64,000 nucleotides of DNA from Ceratopteris richardii (Eukaryota > Streptophyta > Polypodiopsida > Polypodiales > Pteridaceae): positions 434,001-498,000 of the forward strand of contig MU260054.1 of NCBI GenBank assembly GCA_020310875.1. Direction: 5' to 3'. Within the stretch, counting starts at the first letter, position 1. Every line of letters begins with the position of its first letter. The translations under genes were made by a program, and so were the position numbers. The notes under the pieces are model-generated. The model did not search any database. It was not told the origin of the DNA and was given only the letters and a program-made list of their open reading frames with translations. Of the stretch, positions 32,124 to 44,364 are shown piece by piece.

Positions 32124-32600
32124 TGTGTTTACGTGTATTAGGAGGCTAAACTCGGCCTATGAGACAGATCGATGTACATGGGTGTATCTTTTGTCAATCA
32201 AAAAAGAAAAAAGTGCTGAAAATTTGATAAAACTGATATAGATCTCTGTAGTATGCATGTGGAGATACCCATGGAAGTAGGGGGTGTATGGACTCCGAGA
32301 TCTATGATAATCTATATGCCAAAGGGTAGTAGTACGAGCATGAAAATGCATCCAAAACGAGTAACTAGCTCCATCTTGTGGTAGTGGGCGGGTGTAAGAT
32401 GTGATACATAGGTGGTGGAGTCAGGGCCACCCTCATGGCTGCAGTAGGGTCAGCCATCATCAAGGATGGTCTCTCCTCTATGGCATGATGGTCACGAGCT
32501 TGGATCTCTGCAATCTGGTGTCAATGAAGTCTCAAGGTCCAATATCCTATAGCACGGGGTCGTCTCCTAGCTCGAGAGGTTTGAGCCTGCTCAAGAGTCA
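31466..32600 (-). repeat. Tandem LINE-type 3' ends (~600-bp unit, two copies)
   Basis: 31520-31990 and 32120-32600 are diverged copies: TTACGTSTATTAGGAGG, CGGCCTATGAGACA, GATGTACATGGGTGTAT, CTCCATC(C/T)TGT(A/G)GTAGTGGG and GATATC/CTATAGCACGGGG recur at an offset of about 600. On the - strand each copy codes the same protein tail (around ALTPPP and MYHILHPPTT), then a 3' untranslated part, then a (CTTT)n(CT)n tract (31466-31520 and 31997-32124). Confidence 0.75.
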
Positions 32601-33640
32601 CCCCTCTCGGTGTGTGAGATGAGGGGGAGAGGGCTATTGCACGTCATGGAGTAAAGAAGTCATTGAACGACTCTATCTCCCTCTTGTATGGGCTTCTATA
32701 GTAGGCTGGAGTAGGGAATCTCTGTGACTCTATATCTCTAGTAAGAATCACCCGAGCTATCGCTGGTCTCTAAAGTCCATGATCTCTCGGAGGGTGGGCT
32801 TCCCTGTAAACAGAGTCTCGTATCTGCCTCTGATGTCATCATATGCGCTACATCTGCATACAAAGTGCTCCTCATCCTCCATCTCTACTCTACATACCCT
32901 GCATATCTGCTTCTCTCTAGGAATGTCTGCAGCTCTACCCATCTCAATCTCTAGTCGGTGTGATCAGACTCTCAATTGGCCAATCGCTACCCTCAAGCTA
33001 TGAGGCATGTAAGTATCCATGTAGCGTAGTCGTTGGATAAAACAGTTTGCTAGTATGTCTAAGAACTGGTCTCGGTAGTGTGAGTCTGGATCCCATGTAT
33101 GGTGTGTGCCATGTCTAACTAATATAGAGCTGTCAGAGATCCTGTCTAAGCACAACATTCCTCTCACTACGAGAGAGGTGGATGTGGGGTGAGTGTGGGT
33201 CATACTGAAAAGGAGGCAATCTGTCCATATCAAGTCCATGACTATCAAACCAGAATCTAAGCTGAGTTTACCAAGCTCTCTTATATCCTAACTCTGATAT
33301 CTGTATAGATGCCTCAAAAGCTCTGTGTGAGTCTGTCTGTAGGAAGCTCCCTCATCCTCTGAATAATGTAGATGGTCTCGAATAGTGCATCTATTACCAT
33401 GGGTGGTGCAGCTAGCTCTGCCTTGATGATGTCATGTGGCGCTGACTGTTTTCCGCGAAATAATCGCAAGATCATACGTACCTGTGGCCTCTCGATTGCA
33501 CTCCACTGGGTGACTGTGAGGCCCCGGGCCCAAACTGTCGCAACATACATCATAGCTGGTCTGACTAGTATGTCAAATAGAGAGAGAGAGAAGTATATTA
33601 TTTGCCCTCTCCCGGCTACTTCTCCCGATGAGTGCAGATA
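32370..33640 (-). pseudogene. C-terminal region of a non-LTR-type reverse transcriptase protein
   Basis: The - strand codes a post-RT region: LFDILVRPAMMYVATVWARG near 33590, ERPQVRMILRLFRGK, then AIGQLRV-stop-SHRLEIEMGR near 32960, and a Cys-rich CRVCRVEMEDEEHFVCRC at about 32840-32900, followed by ALTPPP and a stop near 32390. This matches the conserved tail of plant retroelement RT proteins, in which a Cys-Cys-His-Cys motif follows RT. At least one frameshift (between 33314 and 33248) and TGA near 32961 disable it. The RT catalytic domain is not present. Confidence 0.65.
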
Positions 33641-33799
33641 AAACATGTTGTGGTCGTGATCCAAAGTTGAAGCATGGGAATGAAATATAAAGCATCCGTT
33701 TAAAATCCATCTTAAGGTTTGCGCATCCAGAAGATATATAGGTAGAGAGTGGGTGAATGTCATGGCGGTCAAAAATCAAGACTTGGAAATCAAATAGCA

Positions 33800-34389
33800 A
33801 GTACCAAATCAAAGCAATTTCAAAGGTAAGTATGAATGAACTTAAAAGTAAACTTTATAGGTTGCATTGAGAAGATGGCAACATACATCAAATGGAATCA
33901 AATGATGACGAGAGAGATTCTACTCTTATGGATGTGAAGAGTCTTTGTGATTCGTATGCATAAAAGGGTTCATGATGACATAGTGTTTTTGATATTTTTC
34001 ACTTGCATTTGTGTTTTAGGATGGCATAAGTCATCAATGTTTCCATATGATTGCCTATTTGAGAGCATGTGAACTTCCATAAAATACTATCATCAACTCA
34101 TAATCATATCCGATTATGAATATGCATATATAAACATCAATTATAAAGATACACCCGTATGAACATGAATGTATGAGTGCATATTCATGAATGCATTACA
34201 AGTGGGAAGAGTGGCACATGAAGAGAAAAAAAAGGGAAGTCGTGAAGGGGATGACAGTTGACGAGGGAAAGAGAGAGAGCCGCTGGAGGAGGAGGGGAGT
34301 CTCAGAACGGATCCACCACCTTCAAGAAAAAAGGATGCAGATGCTTCACATGAGTTTTCTTTTTACGAGGATACATCTTGCATTGTTCC
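33800..34389. other. Non-coding stretch
   Basis: AT-rich to 34190, then a short G/A-rich stretch. I see no supported gene or repeat. Confidence 0.35.
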
Positions 34390-35490
34390 CTTGATGGGTT
34401 CCTTTAGAGGCTGTAAGGAACTGTAAAGGTCTTTTCTACTCGTCATGTGACGAGATGCACCACTGTCCAACACCCATGAGTCATATGTTCCTGAATCTTC
34501 AGCCGAGCAGCACACCTCTATCGTAACAAATAACTCAACCTCTGTTTCTACTGTGTTGGCAGACTCCTTGCCCTTGCCACATTTTGAAGAGCCACTCTTC
34601 TCTTCTGCCTTCTTGATGTGATAGTCTTGGATTCTGTGTCCTTTCTTTTTGCAGTGGAAACACTCTCCCTTGAACTTCTTTTTGTCTCCATCTTTAAAGA
34701 GTCTGTTTTGCCTCCTTTGGCATTTGCTGCGAATGAAGCATCTCCTTTGCTACCACCACTCCTTGCCTTGAGCCGGAGCTTCTCCTCCATGATTAAAGCA
34801 CTAAATTCTTCAAAAGTCAATGGTTGAGGTCTGATTTGAGTGTTAAGAGCAGTTACTAAACCATCAAACGTAGGTGGGCAGTTTCGAAGACAATGTCGAG
34901 CTAGCTCCTCACTTTACTTTTGAACACCTGCTCCCGCCATTTGATCTCGTAGATTCTTTATGCAAGTGATAAACACCTCTGCAATCTCCCCATCGGCAAA
35001 CCGTTTTGCTGCAAGCTGGTTCTCCAAGTTCTGAATCCGTGTCTGATTATGAGTTTCATATCAATTTCTCAATATGTTCCATGCTTCACATGCCTTCGTA
35101 GTATGTTGAATGAGAGTCAAAACACTATCAGAAGTACTTGTAACTAGAGAACCGAGTGCATCTGCATTTCTACGTTTCCAAGCACGTAGAATATCATCAT
35201 CAGGAGGAATCATTCGACTAGGATTATTTGGATCAGGTCTTTCTTGGGGCTCATGATCAGTCCCAAGAACAGTCTCCAAAAGCTCATATGAATCAAGGAT
35301 AGAAGTGATTTTAAACTTCCAGAGGGTGTAGTTGATACCATCAAGTTTACCTTCTGTGAAGGTTTGTGGCCGTATCCGCAACGTTGGGATGACCGGCATC
35401 ATTGCTGCTCCTGCTTGTGCACCACCTCATGTTGATGAACCACCTTGGCCCCCAGTCGTAGATGATGACTCACCGCTTGACATCTTCTCT
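34390..35490 (-). pseudogene. Copia-type Gag-protease relic
   Basis: On the - strand: a start near 35487 (MSSGESSS), a Gag N-terminal motif (KLDGINYTLWKFKITSIL), UBN2-like KACEAWNIL, a further block with a LTFEEFSALIMEEKLRL motif, a damaged zinc knuckle CFHCKKKGHRIQDY (last Cys changed to Tyr) and the protease motif WVLDSGASRHM near 34460. Stops at about 35420, 35058 and 34917 and a frameshift near 34680 disable it. It is a different copia lineage from copia 1-3. Nothing after the protease survives. Confidence 0.75.
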
Positions 35491-35554
35491 CTTTTGTCGT
35501 TCAGACCTCTGCAACCTTTGTGTTTCTACTAATGCACCATTCAGAGCCTCCTCT

Positions 35555-35896
35555 GCTCTAATATCATGTAAGAAAATAACAGCGCAGTGGAATAGACCTC
35601 TAGACAGAGTTGAGAGAAAAACGCAAACAAAGATAGACGAAGACTGAGAGATAGAGAACTCAAATTCTCAAATAGCCGAGCCTAATGCAATTACAATGAT
35701 GGTGCTGTCCACCTCTGCGCTCCCAATGTGGAGTTTAGATGGCGATCTAGACAGACTCTAGATGAAGGGCTTACTAGTGCACAATGCTATATAAAGCTGA
35801 ACCTGGACCTTGCTTATATAGCTTTTACAAGGCGGTTCGGTATAGATAGACGTAGTCGGGAGATACAAAATAGTCGGTAAAATATACGATCCGACA
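35555..35896 (-). repeat. 5' LTR and primer site of the copia relic
   Basis: GCTCTAATATCA at 35555-35566 is a mutated tRNA-iMet primer site (intact form GCTCTGATACCA). The adjoining segment starts TGTAAGAAAATAAC on the + strand and plausibly ends CCGACA at 35896, about 330 bp. On the - strand a TATATAAGC lies near 35815. The right edge is inferred. Confidence 0.5.
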
Positions 35897-36272
35897 ATAT
35901 CTCCATAACCACAAGTCCTACCGTCTCGGCCTTACGGGCCGGGGGGATAGGTCCCCCGAACCCCGCAGAAGAGGGCAAGCCCCCCTCTGCACTCCCCCAT
36001 TAAGGTTCTATGGGGCAACCGCACGACACCACAGGGCCTTTATTTTCACCTTAAATGGCAACCTGATGGCCCAGAAGTTTATGCCCTACCTAACCCAATG
36101 GCTAGGCTCACAAAGATCTACAACCATCAATGGTCACACATAGACCTCATGGAAGTTAAGGTTCCACAAATGTCAGGGCTCTCATAATAGCTTCTCCTCA
36201 TAATGGGGGCTTTACAACTTAGAGCACCATGGATCATTTGTGGTCACATGAGGGTGGAGTATTGAGCATATC
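35897..36272. other. Unassigned stretch with GC-rich part
   Basis: 35925-36000 is unusually GC-rich (GGGCCGGGGGGATAGGTCCC). No coding or repeat assignment. Confidence 0.3.
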
Positions 36273-37368
36273 TAACAGTTCTGGAGAAGGACAGGCATGG
36301 ATATACACCTCTAGATGAAGCAAAAGTTTCTGATGATTCAGTTACCATTGCGTTTCTAGAGAATGAAGTTTACAAGAGGAAATCTGCTGAAGCTCACATG
36401 TCATCCCTTTTCCCACACAGGTAGAATGATGCAGGCACTAGAAGAAGAACACATAAAGGACTCTGTTCAGATTATTTTAAGATGTAAGAATCATATAACA
36501 GCTGTATGGTTTGCCAAAATTTAAACACAATTGAGGAGACGCTTAGAATATCGAGACCCATTCAGGTAGGACAGTATGCATTAGCTGCTTACGATATGAC
36601 TATGGTTGTTCAGAAGCTTTGAGGCAGCAGAGCAAAGGCTGGTTTGGGCCTGGTATACTGAATGAAGACACATTTATTCCCAAAATCAATGGCCAGCTCA
36701 AGAGTTTAAATTTTCAGTCACTCCAAGTGGAGCAAAAATAGAGCAAATCACTTCTATTGCACTATTGAGGGATTTTTGTACTAAGCAGGTTGCGATTTGA
36801 GTCAAGGCACAAAGGCTTGTCAAGGTTTCAGTAAAAAGCTATACTACTCAGACCATCAAGAGCGTATTAAAGGGGGTTTGTCCAGAAGACCCGGATGAAT
36901 GTGTCTGTTATCATGCTCCTGGGCACCGTCAAAGCAGCAGATGTCTAAATACCTACTATGATTAGGACCAGAACTAAGGCAACCTGCAATGCAGATCTTA
37001 AATGAAGTGTTGAAATACTAAGTTCAGTCTATGTGAATCTTTGTAATTGCTCTAGCCGTGAGGCACTGCAGATTCTCTCACACTCAGTTCAGTCATTTCG
37101 CATACTTCTGATTGATTTATTATTATCAGGGTCAGAGGGTCTTGAGGTCGGCATGCATGTCAAAGAGATGTTCCCCGCTGCGCCCAGAAAACCTCTGCTT
37201 GTTGCTTTTATAACAGATGCTGATGGTGGCATCAGAGAAAGATGTATGAGTCTCGGTATAGATTGTGTTGTGGTGAAGCCCATAACATATATAAAAAGAA
37301 AAATGAGAAGTGTTCTTGGTGAGCTTCAAACTGCATATCTAGGCAGTGATAACCCTCCACAGATGTAA
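36273..37368 (+). pseudogene. Possible host gene relic with receiver-like domain
   Basis: The last part (37033-37368, ending TAA) codes about 110 residues resembling a response-regulator receiver as found at the C-terminus of ethylene receptors: FRILLIDLLLSG with the Asp in the phospho-acceptor place, RKPLLVAF, RERCMSLGIDCVVVKP with the conserved Lys-Pro. Upstream, 36273-36425 is an open segment with ankyrin-like text (DRHGYTPLDEA), preceded by CTAACAG and followed by CACAG/GTAG, like an exon with splice sites. Between them are broken open stretches (EFKFSVTPSGAKIEQI). It is either exons of a decayed gene or unrelated fragments. The receiver call is moderate; the link to ankyrin is weak. Confidence 0.4.
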
Positions 37369-40300
37369 TGAGCTGGCAGTTTGTCGGTCATCTAAAACGA
37401 CGGTCAATTCGTGGCTTGATTCAATGGCTCACTCTGCTTGGATTTCTGAAATTCTAGCTACATGGTTTTTGGAAATTCCAAAACCGTTAATCCAAGTCCT
37501 TTGAAAATTTTAATGAAATGGTTGTTAGTGTTATGTTACGACCTCTGCTTGTTCGGATAGAGAAGATGTTTTGTGAGCATTTGTAACGTCCTGTGTTCTC
37601 ATGAGCTTGAGAGGAACATGTGGGCTGATGGATGAGTCGAGTGTGGAATGAGAGTTGCATCAACATCATGTATGTTTATCCTATACAGTGCAGTCCCAGA
37701 AAATACAACAGTTGTTGTCATATCAAAGTTGTAGAAGACAGATCCAAGGATAACAGCTTTAACCAAGAAACTGCTGCAGATGAATATGATTTTTCAGAGC
37801 TAGTTCACTTTCCTAGTATTGTCTCAAAGTAAGTCTGCCACAACCAATATGGAAACTTTCACAACTAGCAGAAAAGGGGTTTGTGCACTTTCCTTCAACT
37901 TATCTCTTGATTTAGATGTTTGTTGGGATCTCCTTGTGCATTAAACTTGTAGTAGAGAAATTTCAAGAAGCACTTTGTCGCGGGGTTCGTGGAGAGGAGG
38001 GTGTAGTGAGTCTCTTAGAGGGCTAAACATAGGAGCCTCGAAGTGAGGATATGAGTTTTCAAAGAGTTCAAACTTATTAATCCTTTTAAGACTCGTTCAC
38101 AGCCATGGCCGATAGATCATTTCGTAAGGCTTGATGCTTTCCATCGAAATAACTAGGCTCCGAAAAAGGAGTAGTTTCTATTGTTATTCGCATCAAGTTC
38201 TTCTATTGTGACCCCAAATTCTTCCTAAGGACTCACTTCAACTAGATCCATAGAGAACATATGGAATGACTCATAGGAAATCATTTAACGTGAAGTTATG
38301 CCTGTTTCCTATAAAGCTCCATAATTGAATTCAGGACATAAGGAAGATGGCTTTCATATTTTCAGCTTATGAAGAGAGAAATTCACTCTTCGGTGCTCAT
38401 AATTGAATTTAGGACATAAGCAAGAAGGCTTTCATGTTTTCAATTTATGAAGAGAGAAATTCATGTTTTCAAACTACTAAAGTAGCCTGAAATGACACAA
38501 CAATTTTCTTCTTTGGGAACTCTGCAATTGATCAACTGTACCCATGCATTCATTCCCCAACCACATACAGGTGAGAACTCACGTTTTCCTAAACAATTGT
38601 TTTCTCTCTCTATGTTTCTGTCTCTGCATACATAAAGTACACATGTTTTAGCGCAAAGAAGATTTCTTTCTTAAGTCCTGAACTTCGTTGTTCGTTATGC
38701 TATGACCATGAACAGATTTACTCCAAACTTCAGACTTTTAATGCCTAAAATCCACAAGTGAAAATGATCATGAAAATAACTGCCAACCCATCTACTTTGT
38801 GACGAATTTGCAACCATGTTCATTGCAAGAAATAGAAGTTAAAAGTTCATTTCATCTTTTTGATAACCAGTACAAAATCAACAGTATCTCATCAAAACAT
38901 AAAGACTATCACAACATTTTTTTCCCCCAACGAACTCACTACCTTTTTTTTTGCTGTTCACACTTATCTAAGCATCAGATATTTTACAACACAGGCATCC
39001 ACGATCTTTAGAAACTCCAAACTTTGCTTCTCCGCACATAAGAGCACCCTGGCTTCTGTTCGATGGAGCATTAATCAATGAAAAATTTCCCTTTCATTTA
39101 GTGTTAAAAATAACAAGATTTCTAGTTGCTCAGATCAGCAGTTTAATATATCATTAAGTCCATATCTCCCTCGCAAAGTTTGCCAGCAGGCACTTATGTT
39201 GTTCCTTTTAAGAAATCCTCTACTGAACTACCAATTCTGATCTACTAATGCAAAGAATTCAGCTTGATGATCATAATCTCTAGAATTGATTCGCTGAATC
39301 ACTTTTTGATTGTTTTCACTATATCTCTGTTAAAACATAAACATTACACAGTTAAATTGAATTTCTATTCTCAAGAGATGTTTCTTGAAATAACATGTTG
39401 AACAACAAATAGACAAACCAGTCCCGCATGTTGCAGTCGTGTGTCCTTCACGTTATGCCTCTACATAGCCTCAGATGGCTCCATATATTTAACGAAGAAA
39501 CTGTACCTCAATAATCTTTCGATCACATTATGTGTGAAGCTCTAGCAGCTTTAGTCAAAACTATCACACTCTTCTTGCATACCTGTCCTCCTCCAAAGCG
39601 CAGTTCATTCTTGCGGGATGAGTTATCACCAAGGAAAGACCATAACTCAAAACAATCAGGAGCGAGCTCACAAAGATGAGGAACCAGATAAGCGATAATG
39701 GCAACATTCTCAAGCTCTCACAAAGAGCCCTTATTCCAGTGATTCTTTTCTAGATATGCAACAGATCCTAAAAGAATAGCACAGTAGTTTCTTCATGTTT
39801 CCAAAAACGTTTTAGCAATCTAAAACATAAAATCCAAGTGTAGATCATAACAAAAAGGTTGTAGTAGCGTTCGATGAGTTAAGCAGGGAGACAATAAGTC
39901 GACAAACTAAATCAAACTTTAGAAGCACTTTCAATACAACCATTCTAAACTAATTAAGAAACTCTGCTTTAAAAAGCAGGCTTTTAATAAATATCTTTCT
40001 GCCGTCTACAGAATTCGAAATATACCTTTGTTTCATGCAAGGTAAAGTCGATCTACTCTGATTTCAAGAGATCGCTGCCACACTCCATCATATGGTCTGT
40101 GTCCTCATTTGGGTGTAGGTGTGAGAGGATTCAAGAACCCGAAAAAGGAAACCAAACTCGAAGCCTCCTTCGACGTCCTCCCTAATGTTACCCTTTCCCT
40201 TTTCTGTACTGGTTTTCAATTAAATGATACTTGCCTCTGAAACTCCATTGCTTCTTCTCTCCTTAGCAAAATCCGGCCTCATTCCCTATGGATTTATCTT

Positions 40301-40547
40301 CTTTCCTTCCTCTATGGTTCAGAGAAGAGCTCTGTATGAGGAACTCCTCTTTGCATTGATGTGTTAGTTCTTCAGTTGATCGGCCTCCAGAGAATAGAGA
40401 TTTCCCTTGTCTGCATCAGAGCATCTTTAGCATCAGGCATATCCAAGTTATGAAGCGTCCTTACACGCAGCGGTCACAACCATCTTCTGTTCTCTCTCTT
40501 TGCAAGTACTCAGCACCATCTTCTGTTCTCGTTCTTTGCAAGTACTC
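37369..40547. other. Long non-coding stretch with a small tandem duplication
   Basis: Over 3 kb without a gene I can support. At 38320-38397 and 38398-38467 there are two copies of a 78-bp unit starting CATAATTGAATT(C/T)AGGACATAAG. The rest is AT-rich single-copy-looking sequence. Confidence 0.45.
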
Positions 40548-40930
<383 letters not shown>

Positions 40931-41762
40931 AAATATTTGATAAGACTCCAGTTAACTATAAGTGGTACAAGAGTATGTATCTACAAAGAAATAAGTAAAA
41001 ATCAAAAAACACAATACTCACACAACTCATACTAGCTAAAGAGAGCTTTCTACAAGTGTTGATGGAGAAGTCAAGGGTGAAGAGGCTGAAGTAGAGGTTT
41101 AGACACCACTTCCAAAGCTTTTCCTCCACGTGTGCAAGAGAGAACTCCACTCACTCATACACCAAGGTGAAGTAGATGCTCCAAGTCGCTCAAAGTTCAC
41201 CAAAAAAGTCTTGTAGAGCATCGTATCAAATGGTGCGAACCGAATTGAACGAACCGAAAAAGCAAACTGACACCTAGGTACTTCACCTCAAGTTAATATT
41301 CTTTGTAGAACTTGGACACATTTTCCCATTGAAAAATCCGCATCGCTTGGTTAATCGCTCACGAAGTGATTGGATAGCTTTTTGTCGTCTATCCTCTTGC
41401 TAAAAGCATACGAATTGGGCTAGAAGATCTTCCATCATGAATTTACTAAGTTCACTAAACTGGATCGTAAGCTTGATTCCTCAATTTGCTAGCTTTATGA
41501 TTAACTCACCCCCTCTTTTGACATTGTGGTTGTGATTCGAAGAGCTAGCCCACAATGTCATATGAAGCACCAAATCAAAGCTCACGTAAAGGTACATTAA
41601 AAATCAAACATAAGAGCTAAACGTATAATTTTTGCAAGTAAATTCACAAATGACATTCAGGTTGGACAAAATGGTATCGACATGGTAAAAGATAGATACA
41701 TAATGAGTTAATGGAGCCACGAAGGAGGCATTTTCTGTGCATAAACAAATGCAAGAAAAAGA
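40931..41762. other. Probable old copia 3' LTR edge on the - strand
   Basis: TTAACTCACCCCCTCTTTTG (41500-41519) reads on the - strand as a purine tract (AAAAGAGGGGGTGAG) like a polypurine tract, which would place an LTR to its left. 41526-41613 is repeated at 45724-45810 (GAAGAGCTAGCCCACAATGTC / GAAGAGCTAACCCGCAATATC, then TATGAAGCA, AATCAAACATAA). No coding sequence found. Confidence 0.3.
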
Positions 41763-42374
41763 TGATGTTTTCCTGGAACTCTATGATTCACTTTTTTACA
41801 AAGCGCGCATAAGATAAGATAAGGAAGCTTTGCAGCTTCACAAGCAAATGCTGATCGAAGGAACTTTGGAAGATGCACTCACTTTTGTTAGAGTTTCCCT
41901 GTGTGTTGAGGGAAGGCAAACAGATGCATGTTTCTCTTCTAGGTCCAGGATGGAAGAAGCATATTGTTCTTAGTACTTCTCTCCTTAACATGTATAAGAA
42001 CTTTGAGAGTCTAAAGAGTGCAAGTGTGCTCTTCCACAATATGCAAGAGAGAGATGCACTTGCATGCAATGCTTTCATAGAAGCTAATTTACAGAATGCA
42101 GATGGAAGAGTTTCTCTTCAGGTGTATGAGCAAATGCAACAGGAAGGCCTCTTATATTTTCTTTCTACTTGTGCAAAGTATGGAGTACTCTCTATGTAAG
42201 TGGACACATGCTAGAATTTCCATTAGATTTTATTCTTTTGATCTTAAGCGAGGCAATACTCTTCTGAACACATATGCAAAGTGTGGTAATGTTCATGAAG
42301 CTCATATGATGTTCCAAGAGCTTTCTTCTAAGGATGTTTTCTCTTGGAATACCCTAGTTGCTGAATATGCTTAG
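41763..42374 (+). pseudogene. PPR (pentatricopeptide repeat) protein pseudogene fragment
   Basis: Three frames carry consecutive PPR text: EALQLHKQMLIEGTLEDALTF, then REGKQMHVSLLGPG...LLNMYKNFESLKSASVLFHNM and VYEQMQQEGLLY, then GNTLLNTYAKCGNVHEAHMMF and SSKDVFSWNTLVAEYA before a stop at 42374. This is the PLS-type pattern of plant organelle RNA-editing PPR proteins (GKQMH, LLNMYxK, KDVFSWNTLV). Frameshifts near 41870 and 42180 and an early stop make it non-functional. Only about four repeats remain. Confidence 0.75.
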
Positions 42375-43235
42375 AACGGCGCCGAGAAAATCCCTATTCA
42401 GCAGGAATCTTGGCTTTCTTTTTTTGGGCACTCTCTCAAAAGGTGGTGGCGTGCTTGGGGTGAAATTGGGTTCTTAAGGGCACGCTATCGGGAGAAAGAA
42501 GGGGGGGAGGGGGAGGAAGTATATAGACAGCTGTGGGCAGGAGGAAGCGTAGGAAGAGACAGAGGATTCTTGTAGAGGAGGACATTCGATTAGTGGTGGG
42601 ATTAGCTCCTCGTGGGAGTTCAGATGAATCGCCTTATGAGGTTCTGAGTCTTGAAGGATGGGAAGCGGAGTAGAAGGCAGAAAATGGGGTTTTTGGGTCG
42701 GGATTCAAGTGTAATAGCTGAATCTTGAAGGCGTTGCATACTGTCAAGAAGCCCAAGGCCAACAACCCATGGCTGAACTGCAGTAACTAGGATCTTCCCT
42801 TGTTTTCATTAGCCCAAGGTTTGACTTGAGCCGACTATGGCTTCCATGTATTTTGTGTGGAGATTATTTCCCAGTTCAATGCCAACGATGACAAAAGGAT
42901 TTACCTTAAAAGCTTGGCTATGCATATCTGCATCTCCCTCTCGTGAGTTTACGTGTACCCAAGTTGGAAGGACAGAGGTTCTTGCTGCCACCGAAGAAGT
43001 GCTCAAGATCGGGAAGTGAACTCCTTTGGAGAAACTGTTGATAGAATGAAGCTGCTATGAGGCAAAAGAATAGAGAATGTGATCTTAAAGCTGCATATGA
43101 TCACCGCGCCACCATTTCTGTCCATCGCCTCCTCTCTTGAGACACACACACGTGTCGTCTACCCCTTGGCACCACATCTCAACCTTAACAAATACACCAT
43201 TGATTGCTCTTCACATATTGATATGTGGTGGCAGA
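42375..43235. other. Stretch without supported gene
   Basis: Contains a G-rich segment (42490-42520, GGGGGGGAGGGGGAGG) and short unrelated open frames. No assignment. Confidence 0.35.
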
Positions 43236-44364
43236 TGTAATGTTTATTAAGATCTATGATAAATGTGATGTGCGTATAGCATCAAAAGATATTCAATATG
43301 AAACTATTGAGTCATACGATCACATTGATGAAGCTAGAAACGAATGTTCTTAGATGGATGAAGTTTCAGTTGAATCAAATGTATGTGGCAAGATATTCAA
43401 GTATGAAGAAGTATTTGAGCAAGAGTCAATGATCAAAAAAATGTATGAAGCGTGTGATAAAAACACATCATCTAAAGAGAACGAGCAAGAAATAACTGAC
43501 ATAGATAAAGAATCAAATGATGATGTGTTGAATACAAAAATGGATTTGACATCAGATTACATGTATATTCTTGAAATGGATCATGATGATGTGAAGGAAT
43601 GTAAAGGTTGTAATGAACCTTACTTTGGAGAAGCAAGAATTTATTGACTTGAATGATCAAGACTTTCTTGAATTTACTGATATCAAATTTCATGATAACA
43701 AACAAATGAATATAAAAAAAGATGAAGAGGAAGAGTTTTTGGATATATTAGAGGAAGAAGCAGATTTTATAATTTTTGGCACTGAAGCAAAAAGGAATCA
43801 TCATACATTGGATGATAAAAAGGATCGTGTGTTGCCATCTGAGCATATGATGAAGATTTCCACCTCATGAGAGGATCTAATCAATCTACTCAAAGCTTCT
43901 CTTTCAATGAAGACAAAAACCTGATTCAAGATGAAGTAAATAAAGAAATTTTCCCAAATGATTTCAAGTATGAAATGGATCAAAATATATGCATGAAGGA
44001 TCTTTTTGACGATGGTCTAAACACGTTAAAATTCAAAACTCTATACACTTATGCTCTCCATTCATCAAGTGCATTTTAATATAATGCATCTAAGAGAATC
44101 ATGGACAAAGTTACTTATGCTCAAATGATTATATCCTTACTTTCAAATTTTTTTAAGAGCTATGTATGTCAATCAAGCCTCCAAGGGATCGACAAACAGA
44201 TCAAGTGGCTTGCACATATATCTACTTTGTTTAAGAATGCTTCTCTGAGCGATGCAATTCAAAAATGGCTTCTTTATAAGCACATGTTCTTTGGTGAACA
44301 TATATCAAAGGAGATGGGCTTGAAGGGAGAGCCCAGCTATTCAACACGATTTGGCAATGCTTAA
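43236..44364 (+). pseudogene. Acidic Asp/Glu/Lys-rich ORF relic (unrecognised)
   Basis: Open stretches in two frames over 1.1 kb: about 43236-43647 (one in-frame TAG at 43351-43353), 43613-43870 shifted by one, then 43867-44079 and 44101-44364 back in the first frame. The text is strongly acidic and poor in hydrophobics (ENEQEITDIDKESNDD, KKDEEEEFLDILEEEADF), ending with a more globular part (YAQMIISLLSNFFKSYVCQ). Frames joined by two shifts suggest a decayed single gene of roughly 370 codons. I do not recognise it; a retroelement accessory ORF or a host gene are both possible. Confidence 0.4.

Noticed and set aside
42837..43019. 60-residue open frame after the PPR relic
   Set aside because: No motif; both strands are open by chance here.
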